Part shown: positions 23,310 through 33,017 of the stretch, one piece after another | How the letters are laid out: every line of letters starts with the position of its first letter | Numbering within the stretch: the stretch's first letter is position 1 | Assembly (NCBI GenBank): GCA_002356455.1 | Contig: AP017968.1 | Span: 2,728,001 to 2,792,000, forward strand | Length of the DNA: 64,000 bases | From: Fusobacterium varium | GTDB lineage: Bacteria; Fusobacteriota; Fusobacteriia; Fusobacteriales; Fusobacteriaceae | Direction of reading: 5' to 3' | Program-made: the position numbers and the translations under genes | Notes under the pieces: model-generated | The model's input: only the letters and a program-made list of their open reading frames with translations | Database searches by the model: none | What the model was told of the DNA's origin: nothing

Positions 23310-25058
23310 TTATATATCATACGGAAAATAATATATAGGTTTAAAATAAAGCTCTTTATCTAAAATAAAGGAATCATATTCCTCTAACATTTTTACTGCT
23401 GGTACATATCTTTTTAAAATAGAATCATAATTTGGAGCATTTATAATTTCAATCGTGTCATACTCTACTAATTTAAGATCATCAGCAAGACCTTTAACTG
23501 CACTTTCTAAACCACCTATTTCATCTACCAACCCTAGTTCCAATGCTTCTTCCCCAAGCCATACTTTTCCTTGAGCTATTCTCTCTACATGCTGTCTATT
23601 AAGTTTTCTTCCAAAAGATACTGTATCTAAAAATTCATTGTATACTTTTAAATTTGAAGCATAAAGCTTATCTCTTTTATCTGCATTAAAATCTTTTACC
23701 ATAGAGTAAATATCTGAATACTCACCCTTTTTCACTTCATCTACATTTATTGATATATTTCCCAACATTTTCTTTATATTTGGAATAATACTTACAACCC
23801 CTATTGAACCTGTAAGACTATCTTTATCAGCATATATCTTTTCTGCTACTGCTGCTATATAATATCCTCCTGAAGCTCCTACTCCTCCAATTGAAACATA
23901 TATTGGTTTAATTTCATTTACCTCTATTATTTTATTGCTTATTATATTAGCTGCTAATGCTGATCCACCTGGTGAATTTATCCTTAAAACAATCCCTTTT
24001 ACAGTATTATCTTTTAAAGCTTTATTTATTTCCTCTATTAATGTATTAGGAGTTATACTTCCTGAAATTCCGCCTGAAGAACTATCCATAAACATTGTTC
24101 CTTCAGCATATATTACTGCTATCTTATCTTTTCTTTTATTTCCATTTATTCCTAAAAGGCTATTTTTTGATAAAAAAGCATTATAATTTTCATAAGAAAG
24201 AAGTTTTTTATCCCCAATAACTTGCTTGAGCTGATCAAAATACATAAATTCATCCACTAAATTTAATTTTTTCATTTGGTTTGGTTCTGATGCCATTAAA
24301 TCACCATTAAGAATTTTTTCATTAATAAAATCATGATTTACTTTTCTTTCAGCTGCTATATTTTTTATAAAATTAGCATATTTTCGATTATACATTCTTT
24401 CAATGTTTTCTTTATATTCCTTTGAAATATGCTCTTTTGTCAGGTTTTCTCCATATGCTTTATAATCTCCAACATGAATAACATTAAATTCTATTCCTAA
24501 TTTATCTGCTAAAAGTTTATAATACATAAGTTCACCATAATATCCAGTAATATTTACTGGGGCACTCATTGTAGGAGGCATAAAAATATGATTGCTTTTT
24601 ATAGCTAATGAATAATTTTTATTATCAGCCATTGTCATATATGAATATACCTCTTTTTTGCTTTTTTTCAAATTATCTAATTTCTTTCCAAGTTCCTCTA
24701 CTTGAGCACTATCAAGAGATAGATTGTCTAATTTCAATACTACTCCTTTAATATCATTATCTCTTTCTATATAATCAAAAGTTTTCAACATAGAGAAAAA
24801 ATTTGTATCCTGTCCTCTTAAAAATTCTGGTAAATTTTTCCCTTTTTCTTTATAATCTTTTGATAAATCTACTTCTATGTAGCTTCCCTTCTCAATAATT
24901 ATTTTATCTTTTTCTAATGTTGTTTTCGCAAAAAAAGCACCTATTGAAAATATCACTAAGAGAAATAAAAAAGCTTTTATAAAAAAAGAAAAGATTTCTT
25001 TTATTACAAATAGTATTGTTCCTAAAATAAATTTTTTTAAAAAGTTTAAAAATTTCAC
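23310..25058 (-). CDS. sppA: Signal peptide peptidase SppA, long (67K) type
   Basis: A 582-residue membrane serine protease with tandem protease repeats, as in E. coli SppA. A membrane anchor lies at about residues 10-45. The catalytic dyad is Lys200 in HVGDYKAYGE (first repeat) and Ser396 in GGVGASGGYYIA (second repeat); INSPGGSALAANII and SLTGSIGVVSIIPN are also conserved. It degrades signal peptides left in the membrane after secretion. GTG start at 25058 with GGAGGT further upstream than usual. Confidence 0.92.
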   Translation of the reverse strand: MKFLNFLKKFILGTILFVIKEIFSFFIKAFLFLLVIFSIGAFFAKTTLEKDKIIIEKGSYIEVDLSKDYKEKGKNLPEFLRGQDTNFFSMLKTFDYIERDNDIKGVVLKLDNLSLDSAQVEELGKKLDNLKKSKKEVYSYMTMADNKNYSLAIKSNHIFMPPTMSAPVNITGYYGELMYYKLLADKLGIEFNVIHVGDYKAYGENLTKEHISKEYKENIERMYNRKYANFIKNIAAERKVNHDFINEKILNGDLMASEPNQMKKLNLVDEFMYFDQLKQVIGDKKLLSYENYNAFLSKNSLLGINGNKRKDKIAVIYAEGTMFMDSSSGGISGSITPNTLIEEINKALKDNTVKGIVLRINSPGGSALAANIISNKIIEVNEIKPIYVSIGGVGASGGYYIAAVAEKIYADKDSLTGSIGVVSIIPNIKKMLGNISINVDEVKKGEYSDIYSMVKDFNADKRDKLYASNLKVYNEFLDTVSFGRKLNRQHVERIAQGKVWLGEEALELGLVDEIGGLESAVKGLADDLKLVEYDTIEIINAPNYDSILKRYVPAVKMLEEYDSFILDKELYFKPIYYFPYDI

Positions 25059-25098
25059 TATGCTACACCTACCTCCATGATTTATTACTTATAGTTTT

Positions 25099-25127
25099 AT
25101 AATAACAGTTCCACACAGCAGTGTCAA
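25099..25127 (-). promoter_or_regulatory. Promoter of sppA-ybaB
   Basis: TTGACA (25127-25122), 17-base spacer, TATTAT (25104-25099) on the minus strand, 41 bases before the sppA start. Confidence 0.75.
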
Positions 25128-25519
25128 ACTTTATCAGATTTTCTTTTTAATTAATTTCATTTATTTTATGACTATAGAAAATATAATAGTTTTTATAAAA
25201 AAAGCACAATTATAAATATTTTACAAATTATGTTTTAATAAAATTTAATATTATCCTTTTTAATATAATTAAGTATATTAATTTCATTATAAATTAAAAA
25301 TATATAAAGTGAATTTTGTTAATTTATGTTTATTTCTATTTAAAATTATCTTTTTTTTATTTTTAAAGCAATTTATTTTAAATTTTTTTTATTTTCAAAT
25401 TATAGATTTGTACTATTTTTTTATTGCTTTATTTCATTTCTTCCTATTAATCAACTTCTTATATACTCAGTTTCTTCGAATAATATATGAAATATATTAT
25501 TTCCATTAGTAATTTCAAA
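25128..25519. other. Intergenic region between sppA and abgT promoters
   Basis: About 390 bases of extremely A+T-rich sequence. A Phe/Leu-rich frame at 25309-25509 lacks a ribosome site and any recognisable content, so I do not call it. Nothing else is supported. Confidence 0.5.
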
Positions 25520-25588
25520 TTGATTTTAATATCATTTTCATGTATAATTTGTTCAGATAATGACTTTTGTTTTCAATTGTACACAATT
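25520..25588 (+). promoter_or_regulatory. Promoter and palindromic operator ahead of the AbgT carrier
   Basis: TTGATT (25520-25525), 17-base spacer, TATAAT (25543-25548). Downstream, AATTGT-AC-ACAATT (25575-25588) is a perfect inverted repeat placed about 20 bases after the expected start, where a repressor could bind. The regulator is unknown. Confidence 0.5.
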
Positions 25589-25651
25589 TGTTAAAAAATT
25601 CAGTGAATATTGACGTCACAAAGGTCAAGAAAAAATTTTAGGGAGGATTTT

Positions 25652-27205
25652 ATGAGTCAAATCAAACAAGAAAAAAAGGGCTTTTTTAATAAGTTCCTTG
25701 ATTTCATCGAAGTTGGTGGAAATAAACTTCCACATCCAGTTACACTTTTCGTATTATTCTGTTTAACTATCATTATAGTTTCAGGAATTACTGAAAAAAT
25801 GGGTGTGTCTGCTACATACAATGCTTTAAACAAAAAAACTGGAAACTTTGAAGAAATAACAGTTACTGTTAAATCTTTAACAAATGCTGCTGGTATCAGA
25901 TATATATTTAACTCTATGGTTAAAAATTTTACAGGATTTGCTCCATTAGGTACAGTTCTTGTAGGTATTATTGGTATTGGAGTTTGTGAAGGAAGCGGAC
26001 TTATGTCTTCTACTATCAAAAAAGTTGTTATGGGAACTCCAAGAAGAGCTATAACTGCTATAGTTGTTTTTGCTGGAGTTATGTCGAATGTTGCTTCTGA
26101 TGCTGGATATGTTGTCCTTGTTCCCTTAGGAGCAGTTATATTCCTTTCATTTGGAAGACATCCATTGGCTGGACTGGCTGCTGCATTTGCTGGAGTATCT
26201 GGAGGATTCTCTGCTAACCTTTTACTAGGTACTACTGACCCGTTACTTGGTGGTATAACTACAGAAGCTGCTAAACTTATAAGACCTGATTATTTTGTTG
26301 CAGCAACAGCTAACTATTATTTCATGTTTGTATCTACATTTATCATCACTGCTTTAGGAACTATTATTACCGAAAAAATAGTAGAACCTAGACTTGGTCC
26401 TTACCATGGTGATGTTGATCATGATATGAAAGAATTAACTGATCTTGAGAGAAAAGGATTAAGAGCTGCTGGAATAGTTGTTCTTGCTTATATTGCAGTC
26501 ATGTTAGTTCTTACTTTACCAGCTAATGCTGTATTAAAAATAGATGGAAGTTTAAAAGCTTGGACTTCTTCTGGACTTATTCCTGCAATGATGTTCTTCT
26601 TCTTACTTCCAGGACTGGCTTATGGATTTACAGCTAAGACTTTAAAAAGTGATAAAGATGTTGCTAAACTTATGGGTAAAGCTCTTGCTGGAATGGGTGG
26701 ATATATGGCTCTTGCATTTACAGCTTCTCAATTTATAGCATATTTTGGATATACAAACCTAGGAACTATCCTTGCTGTTAAAGGTGCAGATACTCTTAAA
26801 TCAATAGGATTTACAGGATTACCATTAATCTTAGGATTTGTTCTGTTCACTGCTTTTATCAACCTATTTATGGGTTCTGCATCAGCTAAATGGGCAATTA
26901 TGGCTCCTGTATTTGTTCCAATGCTTATGGAACTTAACTACTCACCTGAATTTACTCAAGCTGCTTATAGAATTGGGGATTCATCAACAAATATCATTTC
27001 TCCATTGATGTCTTACTTTGCAATGATAGTTGCTTTCATGCAAAAATATGATAAAGACTCTGGTATGGGAACTCTTATTTCAATGATGCTTCCATTCTCA
27101 ATTTGTTTCTTAATTGGATGGACTATACTTCTAGCAATTTGGTTTGTTTTTGGATTACCAATTGGACCTGGAGTATTCATAGAATTTAGTAAAATGATAG
27201 GATAA
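25652..27205 (+). CDS. abgT: AbgT family transporter
   Basis: A 517-residue carrier with an N-terminal cytoplasmic helix (GFFNKFLDFIEVGGNKLPHPVTLF, diagnostic of AbgT) and about 11 membrane segments. Motifs are GVCEGSGLMSS, MSNVASDAGYVVLVPLGAV, GGFSANLLLGTTDPLLGGIT and the C-terminal GSASAKWAIMAPVFVPM and YRIGDSSTNIISPLMSYF. Members import p-aminobenzoyl-glutamate or export sulfonamides. ATG 25652 follows GGGAGGA; the longer frame from 25610 has no ribosome site. It is a single-gene unit with its own promoter and terminator. Confidence 0.92.
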   Translation: MSQIKQEKKGFFNKFLDFIEVGGNKLPHPVTLFVLFCLTIIIVSGITEKMGVSATYNALNKKTGNFEEITVTVKSLTNAAGIRYIFNSMVKNFTGFAPLGTVLVGIIGIGVCEGSGLMSSTIKKVVMGTPRRAITAIVVFAGVMSNVASDAGYVVLVPLGAVIFLSFGRHPLAGLAAAFAGVSGGFSANLLLGTTDPLLGGITTEAAKLIRPDYFVAATANYYFMFVSTFIITALGTIITEKIVEPRLGPYHGDVDHDMKELTDLERKGLRAAGIVVLAYIAVMLVLTLPANAVLKIDGSLKAWTSSGLIPAMMFFFLLPGLAYGFTAKTLKSDKDVAKLMGKALAGMGGYMALAFTASQFIAYFGYTNLGTILAVKGADTLKSIGFTGLPLILGFVLFTAFINLFMGSASAKWAIMAPVFVPMLMELNYSPEFTQAAYRIGDSSTNIISPLMSYFAMIVAFMQKYDKDSGMGTLISMMLPFSICFLIGWTILLAIWFVFGLPIGPGVFIEFSKMIG

Positions 27206-27220
27206 TCTAATAAAATTATG

Positions 27221-27272
27221 GAACCTGATTTTAATTATCAGGTTCTTTTTTATTTCTCTTTTTATTTTTAGA
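27221..27272 (+). terminator. Terminator after abgT
   Basis: GAACCTGAT (27221-27229) pairs with ATCAGGTTC (27257-27265), followed by T6. Confidence 0.85.
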
Positions 27273-27319
27273 AAAATATATTATAATGTATTTTAACAAA
27301 TAAAAAACAGGAGGAAAAA

Positions 27320-28204
27320 ATGAATTATCTTGGGGAACTCTATGCTTTAATTACGGCTTTTGGTTGGGCATTTAGCTCTATTTTTTTTGAAGCAGCTTCT
27401 AAAAAAGCTGATAGTATAACAGTCAATGTAATAAGACTCATTATGGGAATAATCATGTTGGGCTCAGCTACTTTTTTTACAAGGGGAGTATTCTTCCCTA
27501 CTGATTCTACAATCCATAATTGGACTTTCTTAAGTATTTCTGGAATAATTGGACTTTTTCTTGGCGACATGTTTCTCTATGAGTCATATATCCTCATAGG
27601 AGCAAGAATATGTATGCTTTTTATGACTATGACTCCTCTTATTGTAGGTTTATTTGGATTTTTATTTCTTGGTGAATCTCTTACATTTACTCAAACTCTT
27701 GCTATGTTTATTACATGTTCAGGTGTACTTATGGTTGTTTTAAAACCTAAAAGCGAAAATCCTGAAGATAAAAAGCTCTCTCCCAAAGGAATAGCCTTTA
27801 TTACTATAGCAGTTATTCTGGAAGCCCTTGGTAATATATTCACAAAGATAGGTGCAAAAGGATATGATCCTAGTTCTTCAACACAAATAAGAATGATTTG
27901 CGCTATGGGAGTATTTTTATTTTATCTCACATTTAAAAAGAAATGGGGAAAAATATTTTTTTCTTTCACTGATAAAAAACTTATGGGACTTATTTTATTA
28001 GGAACTATTACTGCTACTGTTGGTATTACCTTTTTAATTTCCGCTTTCAATTTAATAAATGCTGGAGTTGCTTCTACTTTTTCTTCTATCAGTCCAATAA
28101 TAGTAATTCCTATTTCTATAATTGTTTTTAAAGAAAAAGTTAAAATGAGAGAAATTTTAGGTGCATTTGTTTCTGTTTTTGGTATTGCATTATTTTTTCT
28201 GTAA
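27320..28204 (+). CDS. EamA/DMT superfamily transporter
   Basis: A 294-residue protein with ten membrane segments in two EamA repeats (residues about 3-140 and 155-292). The first opens LGELYALITAFGWAFSSIFFEAASKKAD, the second SPKGIAFITIAVILEALGNIF. PLIVGLFGFLFLGE and its partner SPIIVIPISIIVFKEKVKM are the paired segment-ends. The family exports metabolites, amino acids or drugs; substrate unknown. The next gene, an ACT protein, begins 9 bases later, so both form an operon. Confidence 0.88.
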   Translation: MNYLGELYALITAFGWAFSSIFFEAASKKADSITVNVIRLIMGIIMLGSATFFTRGVFFPTDSTIHNWTFLSISGIIGLFLGDMFLYESYILIGARICMLFMTMTPLIVGLFGFLFLGESLTFTQTLAMFITCSGVLMVVLKPKSENPEDKKLSPKGIAFITIAVILEALGNIFTKIGAKGYDPSSSTQIRMICAMGVFLFYLTFKKKWGKIFFSFTDKKLMGLILLGTITATVGITFLISAFNLINAGVASTFSSISPIIVIPISIIVFKEKVKMREILGAFVSVFGIALFFL

Positions 28205-28213
28205 GGAGGTTTT

Positions 28214-28579
28214 ATGAATTTAAAAATTTTACCTAATAATTTTTCCATTTGTAAAATAAAAAATCTAAATGATATAAACTATGAGGATGAATTTATTTTC
28301 ATTGGAAAAACTGATGAAGAGCTTTCATTGGTATGTTCTACTAAGTATGTTCCTCAAGAATATATTGAATGTGACAACAACTGGAAAGGTTTTAGAATAG
28401 AAGGAGTTTTAGATTTTTCATTGATTGGTATACTTGCTAAAATATCTAGTGTTCTTGCTGAAAATGGGATAAGTATATTTGCTGTTTCTACATATAATAC
28501 TGACTATATCCTTTTAAAGTCTGATAAGTTTGATAAAGCAATAGAAATCTTAAAAAACTCTAACTATATTTTTAAGTAA
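28214..28579 (+). CDS. ACT domain protein (amino-acid sensing, CASTOR-like type)
   Basis: A 121-residue protein with two ACT-like halves: NFSICKIKNLNDIN with TDEELSLVCSTKYVP at the front, then RIEGVLDFSLIGILAKISSVLAENGISIFAVSTYNTDYILLKSDKFDKAI, a typical ACT fold. Proteins of this class bind amino acids and sense or guide metabolism. It is coupled to an EamA exporter (9-base gap, AAGGAGG before ATG), which suggests that it senses the solute exported. Ligand unknown. Confidence 0.8.
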   Translation: MNLKILPNNFSICKIKNLNDINYEDEFIFIGKTDEELSLVCSTKYVPQEYIECDNNWKGFRIEGVLDFSLIGILAKISSVLAENGISIFAVSTYNTDYILLKSDKFDKAIEILKNSNYIFK

Positions 28580-28595
28580 GTTTTATAAATATACT

Positions 28596-28624
28596 TTGAC
28601 ATTTATTCTTAAATTTGATAAAAT
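28596..28624 (+). promoter_or_regulatory. Promoter of the CNNM/CorC-type gene
   Basis: TTGACA (28596-28601), 17-base spacer, TAAAAT (28619-28624), about 25 bases before GGAGG. Confidence 0.8.
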
Positions 28625-28663
28625 CCTCTTAATTTAAATCAATTATTTAGGAGGATTTTTTTT

Positions 28664-29977
28664 ATGGATGAATTACCAGGTACGACCAATGTTGTATCAC
28701 AATTATTATTTCTTTTAATTTTAACTATTGCGAATGCTTTCTTTGCTGGTGCAGAAATGGCAACTGTTTCAGTGAATAAAAACAAGGTAAAAATGCTTGC
28801 AGAAGATGGCAATAAAAACGCTCTCCTTCTTCAAGAATTATTAAAAGAGCCTACAAAGTTTTTATCTACTATTCAGGTGGCAATAACACTTTCTGGTTTT
28901 TTAGCTAGTGCTTCTGCTGCTACCAGTTTCTCTCACCCTTTAAATGTCATTATGACAAAATTAGGAATTCCTTATGGAGAAACCATAGCAATTGTTTTGG
29001 TTACTATTATTCTTTCATTTTTTACTTTGGTTTTTGGTGAACTCGTTCCTAAACGTATTGCTCTACAAAAAGCTGAAGCTATAAGTTTGTTTACTGTAAA
29101 ACCTGTTTTATTTATCTCAAAACTTACTTCACCTTTTATCAAACTCTTATCTTTTTCTACAAATTTTATTCTGCAAATTTTGGGAATGAAAGCTGAAAAC
29201 CTTGAAGAAAACATTTCCAAAGAAGAGATAAAATCTATGGTAGAGGCAGGGCAGGCAAATGGTGTATTTAATGAAACTGAAAAAGAGATGATAAATTCTA
29301 TATTTAAATTTGATGATATTCTGGCTTCAGAAATAATGATTCCTAGAACAGATGTTTATTCTATTGATATTGATATTCCTATCAATGAATATTTAGATGA
29401 ATTATTAGCAACTAAACATTCAAGAATACCTGTATATGAAGAAGATATTGATAATATTATTGGTGTTCTTTACATAAAAGATCTAATTTTAGAAGCAAGA
29501 AATAAAGGGTTTGAAAATGTGGATATTCGTTCTATACTTCGTAAACCTTATCTTGTTCCAGAAAGTAAAAATATTGATGCATTATTTAAAGAAATGCAAA
29601 AATCTAAAAAATATATTGCCATACTTATAGATGAATATGGAGGTTTTTCTGGTATAGTTACTATGGAAGATCTTGTAGAAGAAGTAATGGGGAATATTGA
29701 TGATGAATATGATGATAATGAACCAAAATTAGAAAAAATTGACAATCATACTTATTCGGTTGATGGCCTTTATTCTATTGATGACCTTATAGACAGCCTT
29801 GATATAGATATTATTTCTAAAAATCACAATACTATATCAGGATATCTAATAGACATATTAGGTGAAATACCTGATGATACATACCTTGATAAAGAAATAG
29901 AAGTAAATGATATTATATTTAAAATAAAAAGTATAAAAGAAAATAGAATAGATAAAATAGAACTTATCTTAAACTAG
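28664..29977 (+). CDS. Hemolysin C/CorC (CNNM) family membrane protein
   Basis: A 437-residue protein. Residues about 10-190 are a CNNM/DUF21 membrane domain (LTIANAFFAGAEMATVSVNKNK, then VFGELVPKRIALQKAE). Residues about 205-330 are a CBS pair (IMIPRTDVYSIDID, SRIPVYEEDIDNIIGVLYIKDL, IAILIDEYGGFSGIVTMEDLVEEVMGNIDDE), and residues about 345-437 form a CorC/HlyC domain. The family takes part in Mg2+ (or Co2+) efflux and regulation. It starts a unit with the exporter gene at 29998, 20 bases further. Confidence 0.92.
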   Translation: MDELPGTTNVVSQLLFLLILTIANAFFAGAEMATVSVNKNKVKMLAEDGNKNALLLQELLKEPTKFLSTIQVAITLSGFLASASAATSFSHPLNVIMTKLGIPYGETIAIVLVTIILSFFTLVFGELVPKRIALQKAEAISLFTVKPVLFISKLTSPFIKLLSFSTNFILQILGMKAENLEENISKEEIKSMVEAGQANGVFNETEKEMINSIFKFDDILASEIMIPRTDVYSIDIDIPINEYLDELLATKHSRIPVYEEDIDNIIGVLYIKDLILEARNKGFENVDIRSILRKPYLVPESKNIDALFKEMQKSKKYIAILIDEYGGFSGIVTMEDLVEEVMGNIDDEYDDNEPKLEKIDNHTYSVDGLYSIDDLIDSLDIDIISKNHNTISGYLIDILGEIPDDTYLDKEIEVNDIIFKIKSIKENRIDKIELILN

Positions 29978-29997
29978 ATTTTCACTAGGAGAAAGAA

Positions 29998-30924
29998 ATG
30001 AAAAAAGCACTTTTATTTGGTATTGGAGCTTCTTTTTTCTTTTCCTTTACATTTGTCCTTAATAGACAGATGAATATAGGAGGAGGAAGCTGGTATTGGA
30101 GTTCATCTTTAAGATATATTTTTATGCTCCCAATACTATTTTTTATAGTAACAGCAAAAAAGCAACTGTTTCCAGTTATAGAAGATATCAAAAAAAATCC
30201 TGCTGCATGGTTTATATGGAGTACTGTAGGATTTGGATTTTTTTATGCTCCTTTAAGCTTTGCTTCAGTATATGGAGCCTCATGGCTGGTAGCTGGAACT
30301 TGGCAACTGACTATAATAGCAGGTGCTCTTATGTCTCCATTTTTTTATACAATAGTTGATGGAAAAAAAATAAGAAATCATATTCCTAAAAAATTTCTCT
30401 TTGTTTCTCTTATAATTTTAATTGGAATATTTCTTATGCTCTCTGAAGAAGCTAAAAAAATATCTATTCTTGATAGCTTTTTGGTAGTTATTCCTGTCCT
30501 TTTTGCAGCATTTTCTTATCCACTGGGAAATCGTAAGATGATGGAATTATGCAGCAGCAGATTAAATACACTTCAAAGAGTATTTGGAATGACATTGTGC
30601 AGTATTCCATTCTGGATAATTATAGTAATTCTAGGAGTAGTTCAGACAGGAATTCCTAGCCATAATCAAATTATTCAATCTTTTATTGTTGCTGTTTCTT
30701 CTGGTGTTATTGCAACAATAATGTTTTTTAAAGCTACTGATATAGTCAAAGGAGATAGTCATAAACTTGCTGTTGTTGAGTCTACTCAAGTTGGAGAACT
30801 TATTTTTACACTTTTAGGTGGAGTTCTTGTTTTTCATGATACTATCCCTACTGTATTAGGTATAATTGGGATAATCTTAGTTGCAATTGGAATGATGATA
30901 AATAGTTTTATTCAGGAAAAATAA
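29998..30924 (+). CDS. Multidrug resistance efflux transporter family protein (EmrE-like DMT)
   Basis: A 308-residue protein with about ten membrane segments. The opening LLFGIGASFFFSFTFVLNRQMNIGGGSWYWSSSLRYIFML and FASVYGASWLVAGTWQLTIIAGALMSPFF are typical for this DMT branch, as is the end ESTQVGELIFTLLGGVLVFHD. Function in drug or metabolite efflux is inferred from family. It follows the CorC-type gene closely and ends at a terminator shared with pepF. Confidence 0.85.
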   Translation: MKKALLFGIGASFFFSFTFVLNRQMNIGGGSWYWSSSLRYIFMLPILFFIVTAKKQLFPVIEDIKKNPAAWFIWSTVGFGFFYAPLSFASVYGASWLVAGTWQLTIIAGALMSPFFYTIVDGKKIRNHIPKKFLFVSLIILIGIFLMLSEEAKKISILDSFLVVIPVLFAAFSYPLGNRKMMELCSSRLNTLQRVFGMTLCSIPFWIIIVILGVVQTGIPSHNQIIQSFIVAVSSGVIATIMFFKATDIVKGDSHKLAVVESTQVGELIFTLLGGVLVFHDTIPTVLGIIGIILVAIGMMINSFIQEK

Positions 30925-30961
30925 AAGAGGAAGCAGTTTGAAAACTGCTTCCTTTCTTTTT
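30924..30961. terminator. Terminator between convergent genes
   Basis: GGAAGCAGTTT (30929-30939) pairs with AAACTGCTTCC (30942-30952), followed by T-rich sequence; mirrored A-rich side for pepF. Confidence 0.87.
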
Positions 30962-30971
30962 AATCACTATC

Positions 30972-32810
30972 TTATTTATTATTTTCTAAATTTTCAAGTT
31001 CTTTTTCTAGCTGATCTAAAAGTTTATCAAATTCTTTTGCTACTGCATGGAAACTTTCTTCTTTCTCCAAATCTACTCCAGCTTTTTTCAACTGATTCAT
31101 TGGATGGTCATTTCCACCAGATTTCAATAATTCAAGATAAGCAGAAGCTGCTGCTCCTCTTTCTTCTATTCCATATTTTTCATTAGTTATTCTATCATAT
31201 AAATTTGCTGATGATGCAAAACTTGTTGCATACTGATATACATAATATGGTGAATTATAAAAATGTGGTATTCTTGCCCAAACTATCTTCTGTAATTCAT
31301 CCATAGTAAGAGTTTCTCCAAAATACTGTTTAAATAAATTTTCCATTATTCCACTTAAAACATCTGGAGTTACAGCTTTTCCTTCTTCAACTAATTTATG
31401 AGCCTGATATTCATAGTTAGCAAATAAGGTTTGAATATAGAAAGTACCCACTATATTTCCCAAAGCCTGTTCTAGCAATGCTATTTTTTCTTTTGAATCA
31501 TTACTGTTGTTTATCATATAATCAAGCATAAGCCTTTCATTAAATGTAGAAGCCACTTCAGCCACAAATATTGTATAATTAGAAGATGCATAAGGCTGAT
31601 TTTCATTTGAAAGAATTGTATGCATTGTATGTCCAAGCTCATGTGCCAATGTAAATACATCATCCATAGTAGATTGATAATTTAAAAGCATATAAGGATG
31701 AACATCATAAATTCCTATAGAGTAAGCTCCACTTCTTTTATTTTCAGTTTCATATACATCTATCCATCCTTCACTAAGGGCTTTATTCATTTTTTCACTG
31801 TAATCTTTTCCTAGTGGAACCACTGAATTCAATACCATCTCTTTTGCTGTATCATATGAAAATTCTTTATTATAATCAACAATGTTTATACTGTTATCAT
31901 AATAATGATAACTTCCCAACCCTAAAGCTTTTTCTCTTAGTTTCACATATCTTTGAAGTGGTGCATTATTATCTATTGCAGATTTTAATAGCGTTTCAAA
32001 CACTTCTGTTGGCACATTTTTAGGTTCAAGAGCCTTGTCTAATGTTGAATTATAATTTCTAGCTTTTGAAGTAGCTGCATCTCTTTGAAGAAGTGATCTA
32101 TATATAGCTCCATAAGTATTTTTATTAGCATCATATGATCCATATAAAGCTTCAAAAGCTTTTTTTCTATCTTCTTGATTTCTGTTAGTAGATAAAACTT
32201 TTGAATAAATACCATTAGTCACTGGTCCTTTATAACCATCTGAAAGCTCTACTTCGTTCCATTTTATATCTGAAATAGAAAGTTCTCCATATATATCATC
32301 TGGAGCTCCCATATATTGTCCATAATAAGACAAGAGTTTTTCTTTTCCTTCATCTAATACATGTCCTTGTAATCTATATATTTCCATCAAACTAAATTTA
32401 TGTTCTTGTAAAATTGGATTTTTTTCTATCCATTTTTCCATTGTTTCTTTTGGTATTTCCAATATTTCAGGTGTCATCCAAGAAGTAGATACAGAATATT
32501 CTGTAAGTATTGCCATTATTTCCTGTAATTTTATAGAAGCTGTTTCATCTTTTGAATTAATATCCTTTAGCATATATGGATATATATATAATTTTTCTAT
32601 TGTTCTGCCTATTTTTTCTTCCAACTGAATCATTTCTGTAAATTTTTCAGAACTATATTTTATTTTCCCTTTATATTCAGGAACCTTTTTCATTAATTCT
32701 TTTGTTTGCTCAAGTTCTCTGTCCCATGCTTCCCAATTAGGATAATATTCTTCCAGATTCCATTTATATTTTTTGTCTATATCTTCCCTTTTTAAAATTT
32801 TCTTTTCCAT
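30972..32810 (-). CDS. pepF: Oligoendopeptidase F
   Basis: A 612-residue M3B zinc peptidase that cleaves short peptides. The zinc site is HELGH at 390-394 in TLAHELGHTMHTIL with a third ligand Glu in IFVAEVASTFNE. Other family blocks are QRDAATSKARNYNSTLD and YDVHPYMLLNYQSTMDD. ATG 32810 has AAGGAG 5 bases upstream. The same frame continues open for 47 more codons to ATA 32949-32951, which has a better ribosome site (GGAGGGAG) and would add a membrane anchor; see the separate entry. Both forms may exist. Confidence 0.93.
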   Translation of the reverse strand: MEKKILKREDIDKKYKWNLEEYYPNWEAWDRELEQTKELMKKVPEYKGKIKYSSEKFTEMIQLEEKIGRTIEKLYIYPYMLKDINSKDETASIKLQEIMAILTEYSVSTSWMTPEILEIPKETMEKWIEKNPILQEHKFSLMEIYRLQGHVLDEGKEKLLSYYGQYMGAPDDIYGELSISDIKWNEVELSDGYKGPVTNGIYSKVLSTNRNQEDRKKAFEALYGSYDANKNTYGAIYRSLLQRDAATSKARNYNSTLDKALEPKNVPTEVFETLLKSAIDNNAPLQRYVKLREKALGLGSYHYYDNSINIVDYNKEFSYDTAKEMVLNSVVPLGKDYSEKMNKALSEGWIDVYETENKRSGAYSIGIYDVHPYMLLNYQSTMDDVFTLAHELGHTMHTILSNENQPYASSNYTIFVAEVASTFNERLMLDYMINNSNDSKEKIALLEQALGNIVGTFYIQTLFANYEYQAHKLVEEGKAVTPDVLSGIMENLFKQYFGETLTMDELQKIVWARIPHFYNSPYYVYQYATSFASSANLYDRITNEKYGIEERGAAASAYLELLKSGGNDHPMNQLKKAGVDLEKEESFHAVAKEFDKLLDQLEKELENLENNK

Positions 32811-32951
32811 CTTTTCTCCTTCTTTTTCATCTTGTTTTTCTATTTTTATATCTTCTTTATTATGATTTTCTTTTCCATTTCCTTCATTTTGAAAATAAAA
32901 TTTTGCACCTATGAGTGCAGCTAAAAATCCAATTACAAATATCTTTTTTAT
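32811..32951 (-). other. In-frame membrane-anchor extension of PepF with an ATA start
   Basis: Upstream of and in frame with pepF, 47 codons without stop read IKKIFVIGFLAALIGAKFYF followed by a charged Lys/Glu linker. This is a Lys-Lys start, one hydrophobic helix and a spacer, the normal layout of an anchored or lipoprotein-like exported enzyme. GGAGGGAG (32956-32963) sits 4 bases before the ATA at 32951-32949, and an in-frame TGA precedes it. Either ATA is used as a rare start codon, or an ATG has been lost and only the cytosolic form is made. Confidence 0.5.
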
Positions 32952-33017
32952 AGTTCTCCCTCCTCACTAGTACTAATTTTATACTTTTTTATTATAACAT
33001 ACTTTTACAAAAAAATC

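Noticed and set aside
25309-25509. 66-codon Phe/Leu-rich frame upstream of abgT
   Set aside because: No ribosome site, composition follows the A+T-rich background, no recognisable domain.
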